A DNA stretch of 64,000 nucleotides from Emiliania huxleyi CCMP1516 (Eukaryota > Haptophyta > Isochrysidales > Noelaerhabdaceae): assembly GCF_000372725.1 (NCBI RefSeq), contig NW_005199363.1, positions 64,501-128,500 on the forward strand. The letters are read 5' to 3'. Numbering within the stretch: the first letter of the stretch is position 1; the number at the start of each line of letters is the position of its first letter. The position numbers and the translations under genes were made by a program. Below, piece after piece: positions 41,755 to 52,012 of this stretch. The notes under the pieces are model-generated. The model was not told the origin of the DNA. It saw only the letters and a program-made list of their open reading frames with translations, and searched no databases.

Positions 41755-43060
41755 GGCTGCAACCTTCATGCCACCTCGCGGCCGTCCCACTCTCGTCGGT
41801 CTCTCCCTTGTCACTTCCTCCTCTGTCGCGTCGTTCTCTTCTGCCTCGTCCTGTGACGCCGCCGCCTGCCGGTCCCTTGTTCTCGCGGCTTCTTTCGCCT
41901 TGCGCAACTCCGTCCTCCTCGCGGCGTATTCCGGCCCCTCGAGTCTATCGAGCTCCCCTCGCGCAAGGACCACATTTCTGACTCCCACTCCGATCATTTG
42001 CCTACACGTCATGTTGTTGCTCAGGTCCACTCTCTCTTCGAACACTCGTGCCTCTACGGATGATGCCGGCGCTGGGGTCCCCTTCGGGTGCATCGTGACA
42101 TCTGACAACTGAATTTCCACTGGTTCGTCCTCCTCTGAGTCATCTTCCCCGTCCTCCTTCCGCTCGGCCCTTCGCTCGGTACGTTCGGTGTGGCTCACCC
42201 TCCATGCCGTGAACAGGCGCTTTATGCTGTCAGATTGGAGTGCCAAAAAACTTTCGATTTCTTTTCCTTGTTCTTTTCGGTTCTTGTTTTTAAAATCCCC
42301 TTATACTCTCTATGTTCTTTTTTCTTCCCCTCTAAAAAGAAAGAAAGAAAGAAAACAGACAACCCAAGGGAGGGATGGGAGGACGGCACGCCGCCACCAC
42401 ACAGGGATTTTAAGGAGAGGAGTGTGATGCGCTAGCCGTCGCCCACCCTAGGGAGTCTGCCTCTTCCTATCTCTTTTCGCAGTCTCTCGCCGATTCTCGC
42501 TGCAACCTTCATGCCACCTCGCGGCCGTCCCATTCTCGTCGTTCTCTCCCTTGTCACCTCCTCTGTCGCGTCGTTCTCTTCTGCCTCGTCCTGCGCCGCC
42601 GCCGCCTGCCGGTCCCTTGTTCTCTCGGCTTCTTTCGCCTTTCGGCGCAGCTCCGCCCTCCTTGCTGCATATCCTGGCCCCTCGAGTCTATCGAGCTCCC
42701 CTCGCGCAAGGACCACATTTCTGACTCCCACTCCGATCATTTGCCTACAGGTCATGTTGTTGCTCAGGTCCACTCTCTCTTCGAAGACTCGTGCCTCTAC
42801 GGATGATGCCGGCGCTGGGGTCCCCTTTGGATGCATCGTGACATCTGACAACTGAATTTCCACTGGTTCGTCCTCCTCTGAGTCATCTTCCCCGTCCTCC
42901 TTCCGTTCGGCTCTTCGCTCGGTACGTTCGGTGTAGCTCACCCTCCATGCCGTGAACAGGCGCTTTATCCACCCTATATTCTTCTCTCGTTCCTCTGCCC
43001 CCTCTTCCTCTTTTGAGAGCGGAAAAAGAAAGAAAGAAAACAGGCAACCCAAGGGAGGGG
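41755..43060 (-). mobile_element. Repeat A, two head-to-tail units encoding an AT-hook-like protein
   Basis: Unit 1 (about 41755-42500) and unit 2 (about 42501-43060) are ~90% alike. The minus strand encodes the same peptide in both: IKRLFTAWRVS, an acidic run GEDDSEEDEPVEIQLSDV, MHPKGTPAPASSVEARVFEE, RVDLSNNMTCRQMIGVGVRN, VVLARGELDRLEG and a tail with an AT-hook-like GRPRGG. Each unit ends with a polypurine AGAAAGAAAG tract and the shared GGGATTTTAAGGAGAGGAGT tail. Other copies lie at 24236, 40425 and 61853. No transposase or reverse transcriptase motif was seen. Confidence 0.6.
42432..43000 (-). CDS. Repeat A protein, most complete copy
   Basis: The frame runs from about 43000 to TAG 42432, ~190 codons, with no clear ATG at the left edge. 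It has an N-terminal basic helix (KRLFTAWRV, RTERRAERKED), an acidic patch, the NVVLARGELDRLEGPGYAAR helix, an Arg/Glu-rich helix and the AT-hook-like RMGRPRGGMKVAA, ending LPRVGDG. The 61853-61989 copy ends with the same LPRVGDG and stop. That supports this stop as the original terminus, while unit 1 (41760-42246) has lost it. Confidence 0.45.
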
Positions 43061-43152
43061 GCCTCTTTCTTTATGTCGCTTGGGCTTTTTACAGCCAGCC
43101 GCGGCGCCATCGACACAGACAGGCAGCGCTGACGAGCCAAAAGCGGTCTCTG

Positions 43153-43455
43153 ATGCGGCGCACCACGCGCTCAACCACCGCTGCCGCCGCTTACTCCGAG
43201 AACCAAGCTAGCCCTCAGACGGAGCCTGGCCGCAACCAAGGCGCCGCGCGGAAGCGGCAGGCGTCTGCTCCTGCTGACGACCTGCAGCAGATGCGACCTT
43301 TGCCGGCCGCAGAAATCGAAGAGCTGTGCAACGGTTTCTGCGCGATGTGGCAGGCATCAGCCTCCAACACGATCGCTGTGCGAGGCACGGTCACGAGTGG
43401 TGACTCAGAGCTCTCCATCGATGCCGTGGCGACGATGGAGCCAAAGCAGGCATAA
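43153..43455 (+). pseudogene. Truncated copy 3 of family D
   Basis: Starts MRRTTRSTTAAAAYSENQ like copy 2 and shares its 5' leader. Reads through DDLQQMRPLPAAEIEELCN and NTIAVRGTVTSGDSELSID, then ends early at TAA 43453. It overlaps, antisense, the end of the sulfotransferase-like frame. Confidence 0.6.
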
Positions 43456-45299
43456 TCGGGCATCATCGTCCTGCACAGGGCAAGGTGGAGGGGCGCTTCC
43501 AGCGGTGTCTGTATTGGTGTTGAAGTTTGTCGCATCTTCACAACCATCGGCCAATTCTTCACAAAGTGACGGATTCTGCCCCAGTCGGCGTGAAAGCTCT
43601 CAAACCGGCCAACAAAGTCCACGGCGGCGTCAGTCTTGCACGCGTGACTCTTCCCTCCCGTCCCAGTGCACTTTCGACGGAGCACTCGGTTGGAAAAGGC
43701 AGCGGTGAGGAGTGCCACCTGCGGGGGTTGGTGGGTCGCATTCCGACCACATCCCGTCACAAAGTCCTTGATAGCTGCCGCGACGTGTTTGGTGACGCAG
43801 GTGCTGCCGTGGCACCTGCTCTGAGCGGTCTGCCTCGCTTGCGTGAGGAACCGCTGCACAGGCTCGCTAACGAAGGCAAAGACGAAGCTGCGCATGGTGT
43901 TCGAGCCGTCATTGATCGCCCGAAGACGCCCGCAGATGCCGTGCTCATCGCGCGCCGCCAGCTGGAGATACTGCACAGAGGTGCCGTGGAAGGCGGCCGT
44001 GCACAGGCGCGGCGAGCGGCCTTTCTGAGCGGCGTTGTAGAGCGAGCACGGAGCGGGCGTCGGCAGCCAAGTTGCCCGCTGCGCAGCTGATACGGCAGTG
44101 GTCGTGTTGAGCGTCTCCATGGCGAGCCCCAGCTGTCGCTCCATCCCCGGCCACGCGCGAAGACTCGCTGATGGAGAGTTCGGGCGATCGCCCGCATGCG
44201 ACAGCGGCCATACTTGGAATGGATCAAACCACGGCCCCCAGCGGGCGCGCTGCACTTCTCTGGGCACTTCTCTGGACGTCTTGCCGTGCCCATGGCAGTT
44301 GAGAGTGCTCCAGCTCTCGTTGCATTGGCATGGTCTGCTGGCGCGCCAGCCGGCACGGATGACCTCCCGCGGGGGGCACGTGCCAATGCCGACGAGCGCC
44401 TTCCTGCACGGTTCCCAACTCGTAATCACGTCCCAGTTCTGGTTGTCGCGCAGGTTCATCCTAGTGTGATTTCGAGGCTGGCCGATGTAGGTCCAGATGC
44501 CGGTGCCGACGGCTGCGTTGAAGTAGCAGCTGGGGTAGGCTCCGTGAGCACCTGGACCCTCGCGCTCGCCGCTGATGAAATTAATCGTTTTTGCCACGTC
44601 AGGAGCGACGCCCTCCTCGAGCATGATTGGATACATGCCCCGATTGAAGATATTGGTACGCGTCACCTCCACCCAGCCGTCGACCGTCGGCACTCCGTGC
44701 CTCCGCCAAGTCTGGAAGAGCTGTGGAGATGCGAGCCGCGACCCCGCCAGGCCAGCAAAGCCGGGCCATCCCCACGATTTCCTCTCACTCATACTCATCC
44801 CGGAGATGAGGTTCTCGGCACGCCACGCGCCAGGCGTGCTGCTCTGGTCCGGCACCCGCAACGGCGCCATCCAAGGACGGCACTCTTGCTTGCCGCACAG
44901 AGGTGTGACATGCCGTTCTGAAGGCACGGGCGTGTCGCAAGACCGAAAGGGATTGTGCACCGAGGGAAAGAGCTGGCGCCACAGCATGCTGTTGTGGTAG
45001 AAAAATGTGATGTTGGAGAGCGGGAACGGGAGGGGCACCTCCTCGCCATACACGGCGCCAAAATAGGCTGTCCATGGGCTGTGGGCGTCCTGGATGGAGA
45101 CGCCTCGCGTCGACGCCCAAAAGCGTGCTGTGCTGGTTCGTGGACAAAGGTCGAAGCAGTAGCAGGCCATGGGATGGGCGGAGGACAGTCGGGTCGGCAT
45201 TGCGGCTTCTGTGGGCCCGTCGTCCACACAGGTGGGACGGTCGTCTGGAATCTGCACCATCCTTAGCGCAAATATCTTGGTCCGATACTGGAAGCCCAT
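43215..45299 (-). CDS. Sulfotransferase-like protein (weak), single open frame
   Basis: ATG 45299 opens 694 codons without introns. N-terminal sequence (YCFDLCPRTSTARFWAST, ITFFYHNSMLWRQLFPSVHN, WVEVTRTNIFNRGMYPIML) is not recognised. The C-terminal part has FVFAFVSEPVQRFLTQARQT and DFVGRFESFHADWGRIRHFV, similar to the 'R-x-P..RF' and 'VGRFE..  D' segments of carbohydrate sulfotransferases. No clear 5'-phosphosulfate loop was seen, so the family is tentative. The last ~80 codons (to 43215) are antisense to the family D copy 3, so the real end is probably near 43455-43480, or the insertion added a new tail. Confidence 0.5.
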   Translation of the reverse strand: MGFQYRTKIFALRMVQIPDDRPTCVDDGPTEAAMPTRLSSAHPMACYCFDLCPRTSTARFWASTRGVSIQDAHSPWTAYFGAVYGEEVPLPFPLSNITFFYHNSMLWRQLFPSVHNPFRSCDTPVPSERHVTPLCGKQECRPWMAPLRVPDQSSTPGAWRAENLISGMSMSERKSWGWPGFAGLAGSRLASPQLFQTWRRHGVPTVDGWVEVTRTNIFNRGMYPIMLEEGVAPDVAKTINFISGEREGPGAHGAYPSCYFNAAVGTGIWTYIGQPRNHTRMNLRDNQNWDVITSWEPCRKALVGIGTCPPREVIRAGWRASRPCQCNESWSTLNCHGHGKTSREVPREVQRARWGPWFDPFQVWPLSHAGDRPNSPSASLRAWPGMERQLGLAMETLNTTTAVSAAQRATWLPTPAPCSLYNAAQKGRSPRLCTAAFHGTSVQYLQLAARDEHGICGRLRAINDGSNTMRSFVFAFVSEPVQRFLTQARQTAQSRCHGSTCVTKHVAAAIKDFVTGCGRNATHQPPQVALLTAAFSNRVLRRKCTGTGGKSHACKTDAAVDFVGRFESFHADWGRIRHFVKNWPMVVKMRQTSTPIQTPLEAPLHLALCRTMMPDYACFGSIVATASMESSESPLVTVPRTAIVLEADACHIAQKPLHSSSISAAGKGRICCRSSAGADACRFRAAPWLRPGSV

Positions 45300-45986
45300 A
45301 TAGGCACCTTACACTAACCCGCAGTATCGCACCTCTTGAGCGACACTACAGATCCGCAGCTGGGGATTCTCCGGTACCACCACCCTCCCCCTCATTCATG
45401 CTCACACACGTCTTGCGAGAATGGGGGCGGCTAGGTGCGAGGGGGGCGGTGCTTGAAGATGCCCCGCATATACCGGTAGGCATATTAGACAGCCCGGCAT
45501 TTCGATTCGCGATGAGGTCATGAGGAGCCACTGGCACTAACACAGGTACACACGGAAGCCGCCTAAGGCTAACTAAGCGACTCCTGCGAGGACGGCGAGG
45601 CACTTAAAGCTCCGTGCACTCGACCGCCCTCGCCGTAGGCGAACTGGCGCGCACTGGCACTAACACAGGTACATGTAATCCAAGAAAAGAGAAATCTCAA
45701 GCATAATAACATGTCCGAGTACTGCTCCTCCCTCGGCGCCAACGTCTACTAACTACCGGGGGACCGTCGCCCTCGGGCGTATATGCTGGTTTTATGCAAT
45801 TTGGAGCACTTGGAGTGCAGTCGGTAACCTCACATCCAGGGCCGAGGAGCTAAGAAGCGCACTCAGCGGGCAACAGCATTTTTTTCTTTTTCTGTTGTTC
45901 CGCGGTTTAAATCCTTGTCTGTCGTGTGAATCGTGCGTGTGCGACAGCCTTTGGTTGCGAAATTCTTTTTCTGCGATGTACAAGTC
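45300..45986. other. No gene recognised; contains repeat C fragment
   Basis: An inverted copy of repeat C occupies about 45803-45870 (TTGGAGCACTTGGAGTGCAG, CATCCAGGGCCGAGGAGCTA). GCACTGGCACTAACACAGGTACA occurs twice in part (45529, 45652). No conserved frame. Confidence 0.5.
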
Positions 45987-46154
45987 CGCCGAATTTAAGA
46001 TTTTAGAGGCCGGCCGCAGGCCGGCGATTTTCAGATTTTAGACCAAGATTTTAGAGCTCTGGGGCGCATTTTCGCAAGATTTTAGCTGTCCGTTCACACA
46101 TTTTCAAGATTTTAAGGCTAACGGACTCCCCGCCTTCAAATCTTAAATTCGGCT
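45987..46154. mobile_element. Small TIR element with repeated AGATTTTAG motif
   Basis: GCCGAATTTAAGATTTT at 45989-46005 is inverted at 46135-46151 (AAATCTTAAATTCGGC). Inside, AGATTTTAG recurs about five times around a GGCCGGCCGCAGGCCGGC hairpin. No coding capacity. It ends 12 bp before the PsbP start codon. Confidence 0.7.
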
Positions 46155-46165
46155 GACCTGTATAC

Positions 46166-47024
46166 ATGAAGAGCCACTCGAGAGACCCGATCATCCGCCG
46201 CCACGCGCTTCCGCTCATCGCCGCTGCACTCTCATCGCCGCTGCACTCGCGTGCTGTCGTAGCCGCCGGTTACAACCCTGGCGAGAATCCAGCGGAGCTC
46301 TCGGCTGCGCTCGGCGGCCTGAAGCCAGGGACGGGCAGGCCACTGAACGCGCTCATCAAGCTGCGTGCAGAGACTGGCGTCGAGCGGGTCGACACGTCCT
46401 CCTCCCCGCTGTTCAAGCCGGGCGCCGTGCTCGATACTGTGCGAACGGCCGACGGTGGCACCGCTGAGGCGCGCAGCGGAAGTGAGGAGTCGTGCTGCTT
46501 TAGTCACCGTCAGCTGGTTTGGTTTTGCTCTGCAGGTCGCGTTCGCGTTTCCCGCCGCGTGGACGCTGGCGGGCGGCCCAAATCTCGACGTGAGGGACGT
46601 GCGGCAGTCCGACTCTGCTTTCCTCCTCGTCGGCGCGCTGCCCGCCGGTCAGGCGTTCGAGTCGCTTCCCGACAACTTCTTCCTCGACCTCCTCTTCGAC
46701 CCAGCGGGCAAGTACGGCCAGTACGGGCAGGTGGAGGACCGAAAGGTGCTTTCCTGCACACTCACCGCGCTCACCCTCCCCAACGGGCGCAAGCAGCAGT
46801 ACCGCCGCATGGCGCTCAAATTTGCGCCGCTCTCGTACAACGCAAACACTGTCGAGCGGCGCGCGCTCCTCTCCGCCACCGCCGTCGGGGGCAGCGTCTT
46901 TGTGATGGTGTCTGGCTCGCTGGCGACGAGGTACAAGGCGGTCAAGGAGGATCTGCTCGAGGTCCAAGAGTCATTTCGCGCCATCGCGTCGAGCAGCGGG
47001 CGAAGCGCCACCAGCGCCTCATAA
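46166..47024 (+). CDS. PsbP-domain thylakoid-lumen protein
   Basis: Two exons (46166-46438 and 46536-47024, GT-AG) encode about 253 aa. The N-terminus has a twin-Arg and a short hydrophobic segment ending AVVAA (IIRRHALPLIAAALSSPLHS), like a Tat-type lumen signal. The second exon is a PsbP/PsbP-like domain: VAFAFPAAWTLAGGPNLDVR, FLLVGALPAG, FDPAGKYGQYGQVEDRKVLS, VGGSVFVMVSGSLATRYKAV. PsbP-family proteins help photosystem assembly or oxygen evolution. A complete plastid presequence with an ER signal is not visible, so an upstream exon may be missing. Confidence 0.82.
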
Positions 47025-47934
47025 ATCTTCGGAACGCGTCATCATATAGCTAAGCTGCATGCACACACATCACGGCCGCACAGGCGCACGCTACACACGC
47101 GATCACGCTTCACCACGTGGAGTGCGAGCCGCGCGCCGGTCTTCCCGCTCGGCTCTACTCGTCAAGCTCAAGGATTTCCGTCCCCCGCGCCCCGACACAC
47201 ACCGCAAAGTCACGAAAAGAACCCTGTGCACAAGAGGTCTCTTCCTTGTAAATTTACCCATCTCCTGGAGAGAGGTGTCCGATTTTATTTGTTTATGTAT
47301 GACTACGGGAGGCGGCGGGCGGCTCGACCGAGGTCCGAGCCGACGGCGGAGGAGGCGACGGACGTCGAGGCGGTGAGAGCGCCGCGCGGACGTGCTGACC
47401 GGGGCGTGGAGGAGAGCGGCCCGTTTATTACCATTTTACGGTATACGTGTGTGCGCGCGCATTATTTTGGGGGGGTTGAGACCGCTGAGCCCTAAGACAC
47501 AGCCTTGGACGACAGCCACGACGCACGAGCCAGGCTCAGATTGAGCTTAAAAACCGCACACACACACCGCCGTGAATCCGATCTCCCCCTATGCATGCCA
47601 TCGTTTTTTGCCTTCGATGTCGCCTGGATCTCACGCGCTCCTATCGGTGCCGCGAGGCGCAAGCCGTACCCCGTAAGGGGGGCAGACAGGAGAACAGGCT
47701 GCGCAAACATATGGTTGCGAGAGATGCGAGAGAAGAGAGCGATGGGTCAAAATAGGTGTCACGCATGGCGTGTCCCATCTCACATCTGAGAGAATCTGCT
47801 GGCAACCCACAATGTGTGACGGGCGCACGGAGAGTGCGAGTTGGCACCCCAAGCAAGTTCTCTCTCGCACGACGGTCTCACACACTTGGACACACAGCGG
47901 GGCGGCAGCGTAGGAGAGGGTCTGCACAGGTCTG
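47025..47934. other. Convergent 3' region, no gene recognised
   Basis: Between the PsbP-domain gene and the minus-strand DUF4116 gene. AT-richer spots near 47245-47300 (TTTATTTGTTTATG) suit a 3' UTR. No conserved frame. Confidence 0.45.
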
Positions 47935-48414
47935 TCAGAGAGAGTGTGACACAAACCGCACCCGTGCACGTCGCAGCTTGTGCATGGCAGCAATCACCAC
48001 CCTGCGGTCCGCCTTTAGCTCCTCCGAGGCGTACGGGAGGGCATCCCACGTTTGTTGCACGGCCGCCAGGACAACCTCGCGGTCCGCCCTGAGCTCGGGC
48101 GCGGCGTCTTGCAGAAAGAGGCCGTCCTGCTCGACCGCAGCCAGCACAAGCTCGCGGTCGGCAGTCAGTTCGGTGGCGGCATGCTGGAGGGCGTTGGCGT
48201 CCAATAGCACGGCGTCGAGCACAAACCCCCGGTCCGACCTCAGTGCATCACACGCGTACTGCAGGGCGGACCCGTCTTGCCGCACAGCCTCCAGCACAAT
48301 TTCCCTGTCCGACCGCATAGCCTTGGAGGCGTGCCGAAGGGCGCAGCCGTCCGACTGGACGGCTGCGAGCACGCGGGAGCGCTCCTCGTCGGAGCTGCCA
48401 TCCTCAGCGGCCAT
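47935..48414 (-). CDS. DUF4116 repeat protein
   Basis: From ATG 48414, 159 aa made almost wholly of about five ~25-residue repeats, for example DREIVLEAVRQDGSALQYAC, DRELVLAAVEQDGLFLQDAA and DREVVLAAVQQTWDALPYAS. This is the DUF4116 pattern, common in algae and giant viruses; the function is unknown and probably involves protein binding. No signal or membrane segment. Confidence 0.75.
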   Translation of the reverse strand: MAAEDGSSDEERSRVLAAVQSDGCALRHASKAMRSDREIVLEAVRQDGSALQYACDALRSDRGFVLDAVLLDANALQHAATELTADRELVLAAVEQDGLFLQDAAPELRADREVVLAAVQQTWDALPYASEELKADRRVVIAAMHKLRRARVRFVSHSL

Positions 48415-48532
48415 GGCTGTCCTGGCTGCCTCCGAGGGGGGCGGTCGGTCGACACTGAAACGTCTTTGCGGCCAAGGCGCCAAGATTGAGATTGTTCACA
48501 CCCGCCGATGGGATTCGGCCCAGAGGGGTGGT

Positions 48533-48630
48533 TGAGGGGTTGAGGGTTGAGGCCCCCCCTCAACCATCTGGTTGACGGTTGAGACCCCCCGTCAACCCTT
48601 TAGTTGAGGGTTGAGGCCTCCGGGGCCTAT
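48533..48630. repeat. Array of GGTTGAGG / CCTCAACC hairpins
   Basis: GGTTGAGG and its complement occur about nine times in 100 bp, in pairs such as GGTTGAGGCCCCCCCTCAAC and GGTTGACGG..CCGTCAACC. It lies upstream of the DUF4116 gene. Confidence 0.88.
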
Positions 48631-50191
48631 TCACAGGCTCGCGCGTGATCACAGATAAACTGGAACAGCCCTGCCGCCAAAAAATCGCTTCGCCTGCGGC
48701 TCGCTCTTGCGCTCCTCATACCTCGAGCGCAATCCATAAGTAGGAGACGCTCACTGTCGCCATTCAGGCGCCTGATCTTTCAGCAAAGCGATGGCCTACC
48801 AGGTACGAGTTCAGATGCGCGGCCGGCAGAAGACGCTTGTGATGCCGCATGCAGTGGGATGCGCACAGAGAACGGACGGCAAGAGAAGGCAAGGGAAGGA
48901 AGAGAAACGGCTGGTGAAGCTCAGCTCACGGCGTAGTATTGCGGTCACTAACCATCCACGGCAAGAGTCACGGTGAATGCTGCCGCATAAAAGCAACAGA
49001 GTCGCGGTTGGCGCGATGGTCTTGTCGCGGTTAACGACTTGACGTTGCACACGGCCATAGACGCAGGATCTGTTTGGCGAGCCTCAAGCAGCGAAAGCAG
49101 GCGCGAGGAATAATGTCAATCCTGAGATCTCAATTTTGGCGCTAGTTTCGTTTCCTGGTACATCACGTGATTCACGACGACTTGGGTCTCATGTAGCTCG
49201 ACGGCTCTTCGACGGCTCTTTCTGCGTGGATCAGACAGTGCTATCAGTCAACAACACAATGCCGAGAGCAGGGCGGCCTTCGAGCAGGGCGGCCTTCGAG
49301 GCAACTAAGTTCCTGCTGCATTTTGCCACTCAACGTACAACTTGATGGCGGGCGGACGTGTCGAGCATGGATCGAGAGCATGGAAGGCGGCCATTGCTCA
49401 AACCTGTTCGAGTTGGCCTCCGGGAACAAGGGTGCGTGGCCGGCGCGGTCTGTTTATAAGGGCAACGCCATCAAAATCGCGCGAACATGGGCCGACATGC
49501 CTCCGACATTTCTCAGGGCTCGGACGGAAGCTCTGCAGACAGCCAGACCGCTCTGCGCGCACATTAGTGTGCGGTCGGACCGACTTTTTCAGACTTTACT
49601 ATTCTGGATACTGAGGGTATGTGCTGCTAGATCTCACTGAGCTGAGCTCGTATCTGCCTTTGATAAGCAGTTTTGGGTTCGGTAATGTCTCCGGAGACGG
49701 AGGGCCGCGTCCGCGGACGACCATGACGTCGGCCGGGACCCCCCCCGCGCGGGGGCCTTCGATGGCTGTCAGCGCTCCTCCGGGCTTTACATCACACCTC
49801 CCATTCACGCACGTAGCTGAAGCAAGTACTCGTAAAAACGGCGCGTCAAATGCAGCATCCAGGCGTCTAAAGAAGACGACATGAATGGTTCACAGAGAAT
49901 GTGTTCAGACCTTTGCGCGGGGGTGTGAACAGCCATTCCGCGTGGTTGACTAGCGGCCCGATGTGCAGCCTCCTTTCGCTGGCGCTGCTCGCGCCGCGGC
50001 CTCCGCCGCACGCTCGGGGCGCTGTGACGCTGAGCACTGCCGCCGTGACTGCTGCGGGTGTGTCCACCACGTGGTTGAAAGTTGGTTCCCCCCCCGCGAA
50101 GGTGTACAGCGGTGGCCGGTGCGCCGGGCATTGCGACTCAGTTGAGTGAGCTCAGGGTGAGCGCCCCCCCCCCCCCCCCCTTCAAAGACCC
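48631..50191. other. No gene recognised
   Basis: No peptide in any frame was recognised. A CTTCGAGCAGGGCGGCC unit is doubled near 49275-49298. A C20 run (50163-50182) sits 10 bp downstream of the AAAP transporter stop codon. Confidence 0.4.
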
Positions 50192-52012
50192 TCAAAGGAC
50201 CGTCAGCGTGACGCCGAGGGGGATCAGAACGAGACCCAAGACGAAGAGGACGGAGGCGATGATGGAGAAGGGCGATTTGCGTTGCTCCGGGAAGAGCATG
50301 TAGTAGGCCCAGCAGGGGAAAGCGAAGGAGATCATGGAGCCGCACACGGATCCTACTAGGTCGACGACGATTCCGATGTCAGTCAGAACCAGCCCGATCA
50401 GGGTGGTGAAGGCGATAAAGCTGAGGGTGATCACGACACGGCGGCGCTTCGTCTCGAACTTGGAGCCGCACGAGTAGGTGCGCAGGGGGAGCAGGTCGCG
50501 CCGGTTGCGGTCCTCCGGGATAGCCACCGACTTAAGGGTCAGGCGCGACACAAGAGACACATCCCTGGAATCCTTGGACTCGCCTGGGGGCTCTGTCTGG
50601 TCTTGAAGGCAGGCCAAGTTGGGGCAGCAGCAGCGCCCAAAGGTGGCCAGAACAGAGTCCAACGCATTGCGCGTGGCTGCACGGGAGGTCAGGCGCAGGG
50701 GTCACAGACAGGGGCCTAGCGGAGGCGGGGCGCGCAAGGAAGTGAACGGTGTGTGTGGCGGAGGCGCACACCGAACACCATGATCGGATACGAGAAGATG
50801 ACAACTAAGCTGAGTCCGACTCGCGCCACTGCGACCGGCGCGTTATTGGGATAGGCGTCAATGATGTTGGACGGTGTGATATCACCAAAGGTGTAGTAGC
50901 CGCACACAGCGACCGTCACGTAGAGCGAGGTGACCAGCCCGAAGCCCATACCGTTCACTTTGGTGCACCGCTCCGGCGTCGGCGTGTCCATCTCGTTGTA
51001 GATGGGAGGGATGCTGTATTGGCAACCGAAGGCCAGGGCGAGGGCACCTAAGATTGCACTCGTTGGCGCGCGGTCTGGGGCTGGCCGCCCTACTCACCGC
51101 ACTCCAAGTGTTCCCATTTCACCGAACGAGCGGAGCGCCCCCACAAAGTCGGTGGCCACGGCGGTCTCGCCAGGCGGGCAGTACTCGCCGTTGGACTTGT
51201 CGCCGTCGCAAGTGCCGATAATCGCGTAGACGGCGACGAGCACGACGATGTATAGGAGGATGGCGACGGCGGCGAAGGAGGTGTGCCTCAGCGAGTCCAT
51301 GTCCTTGATGAACGCGAGCGGCGTCGCGATGGCAATGGTCACAAGCACCCACACGGAGCGCGGACCGCCAAAGGTCTGTAGCATGTGCAAAGGTCTGTAG
51401 CATGTGGTCGTGAGGCGAATCGTAATCGGTGGGCGGGGGTGAGTGGTGGCAGTGCTCACGTAATAGAAGTTGCCCGTCGAGATGATGACGTAGGAGCTCG
51501 CCACTCCGATGCAGTTGAGCGCAACCGCCAGGTCGATCACAATGGAGCCGCGGGCGGCAGCCTTGTCTCCGATCTCGCTGAGGCTCGTCGGGGGGCCCGC
51601 GATGCGACACAGTCGGAACACAACCTCTACCGTGAAGATGTTGCAGAAGCACATTAGGAAAAGCAGCACGAGCCCAGGAATCCACCCCGATACCGCAATC
51701 ACCTGGCAGCGGCGCCGGGCGGCGGTGAGGGCAGCGTCAGGGTGGGCGGGCGGTGAAGCAAGCGACATGATTCGAGCTCACCGTCGGCATAGCAAGCATG
51801 CCAGTCCCCATTAGCGTGTTGCATAGGTTGATTGTGGAGGATAGAACCGAGGCGGTACCGTTTTCTGCCGATGTCTGTGTCGGGTCAAAGAACGCCCCGA
51901 TCTCCGATGCCCTGACGCTCTCGAGGATGCTCGTGCGCCGTGGCGCGGCTCGGGTCTCTCGGATCGAAATATCGGTGTTCATAGTCGTCCGAGTGTCGCG
52001 AACAACGCACAT
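50192..52012 (-). CDS. Amino acid/auxin permease family (AAAP) transporter
   Basis: Exons 52012-51782, 51702-51460, 51375-51105, 51047-50772 and 50676-50192 give about 501 aa (or start at 51982). A hydrophilic tail precedes the first helix, SSTINLCNTLMGTGMLAMPT, the N-T-L-x-G-x-G-M-L-x-x-P signature of SLC36/38-type carriers. Further helices are IPGLVLLFLMCFCNIFTVEV, VWVLVTIAIATPLAFI, AVAILLYIVVLVAVYAI, GALALAFGCQYSIPPIYNEM, LVTSLYVTVAVCGYYTFGD and, at the end, GLVLIPLGVTLTVL. Probably moves neutral amino acids with protons or sodium, at the vacuole or plasma membrane. Three introns are GT-AG; the third fits GA-AG better than its nearby GTGAGT. The 3' splice site at 51375 is duplicated in tandem (19 bp). 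Confidence 0.82.
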
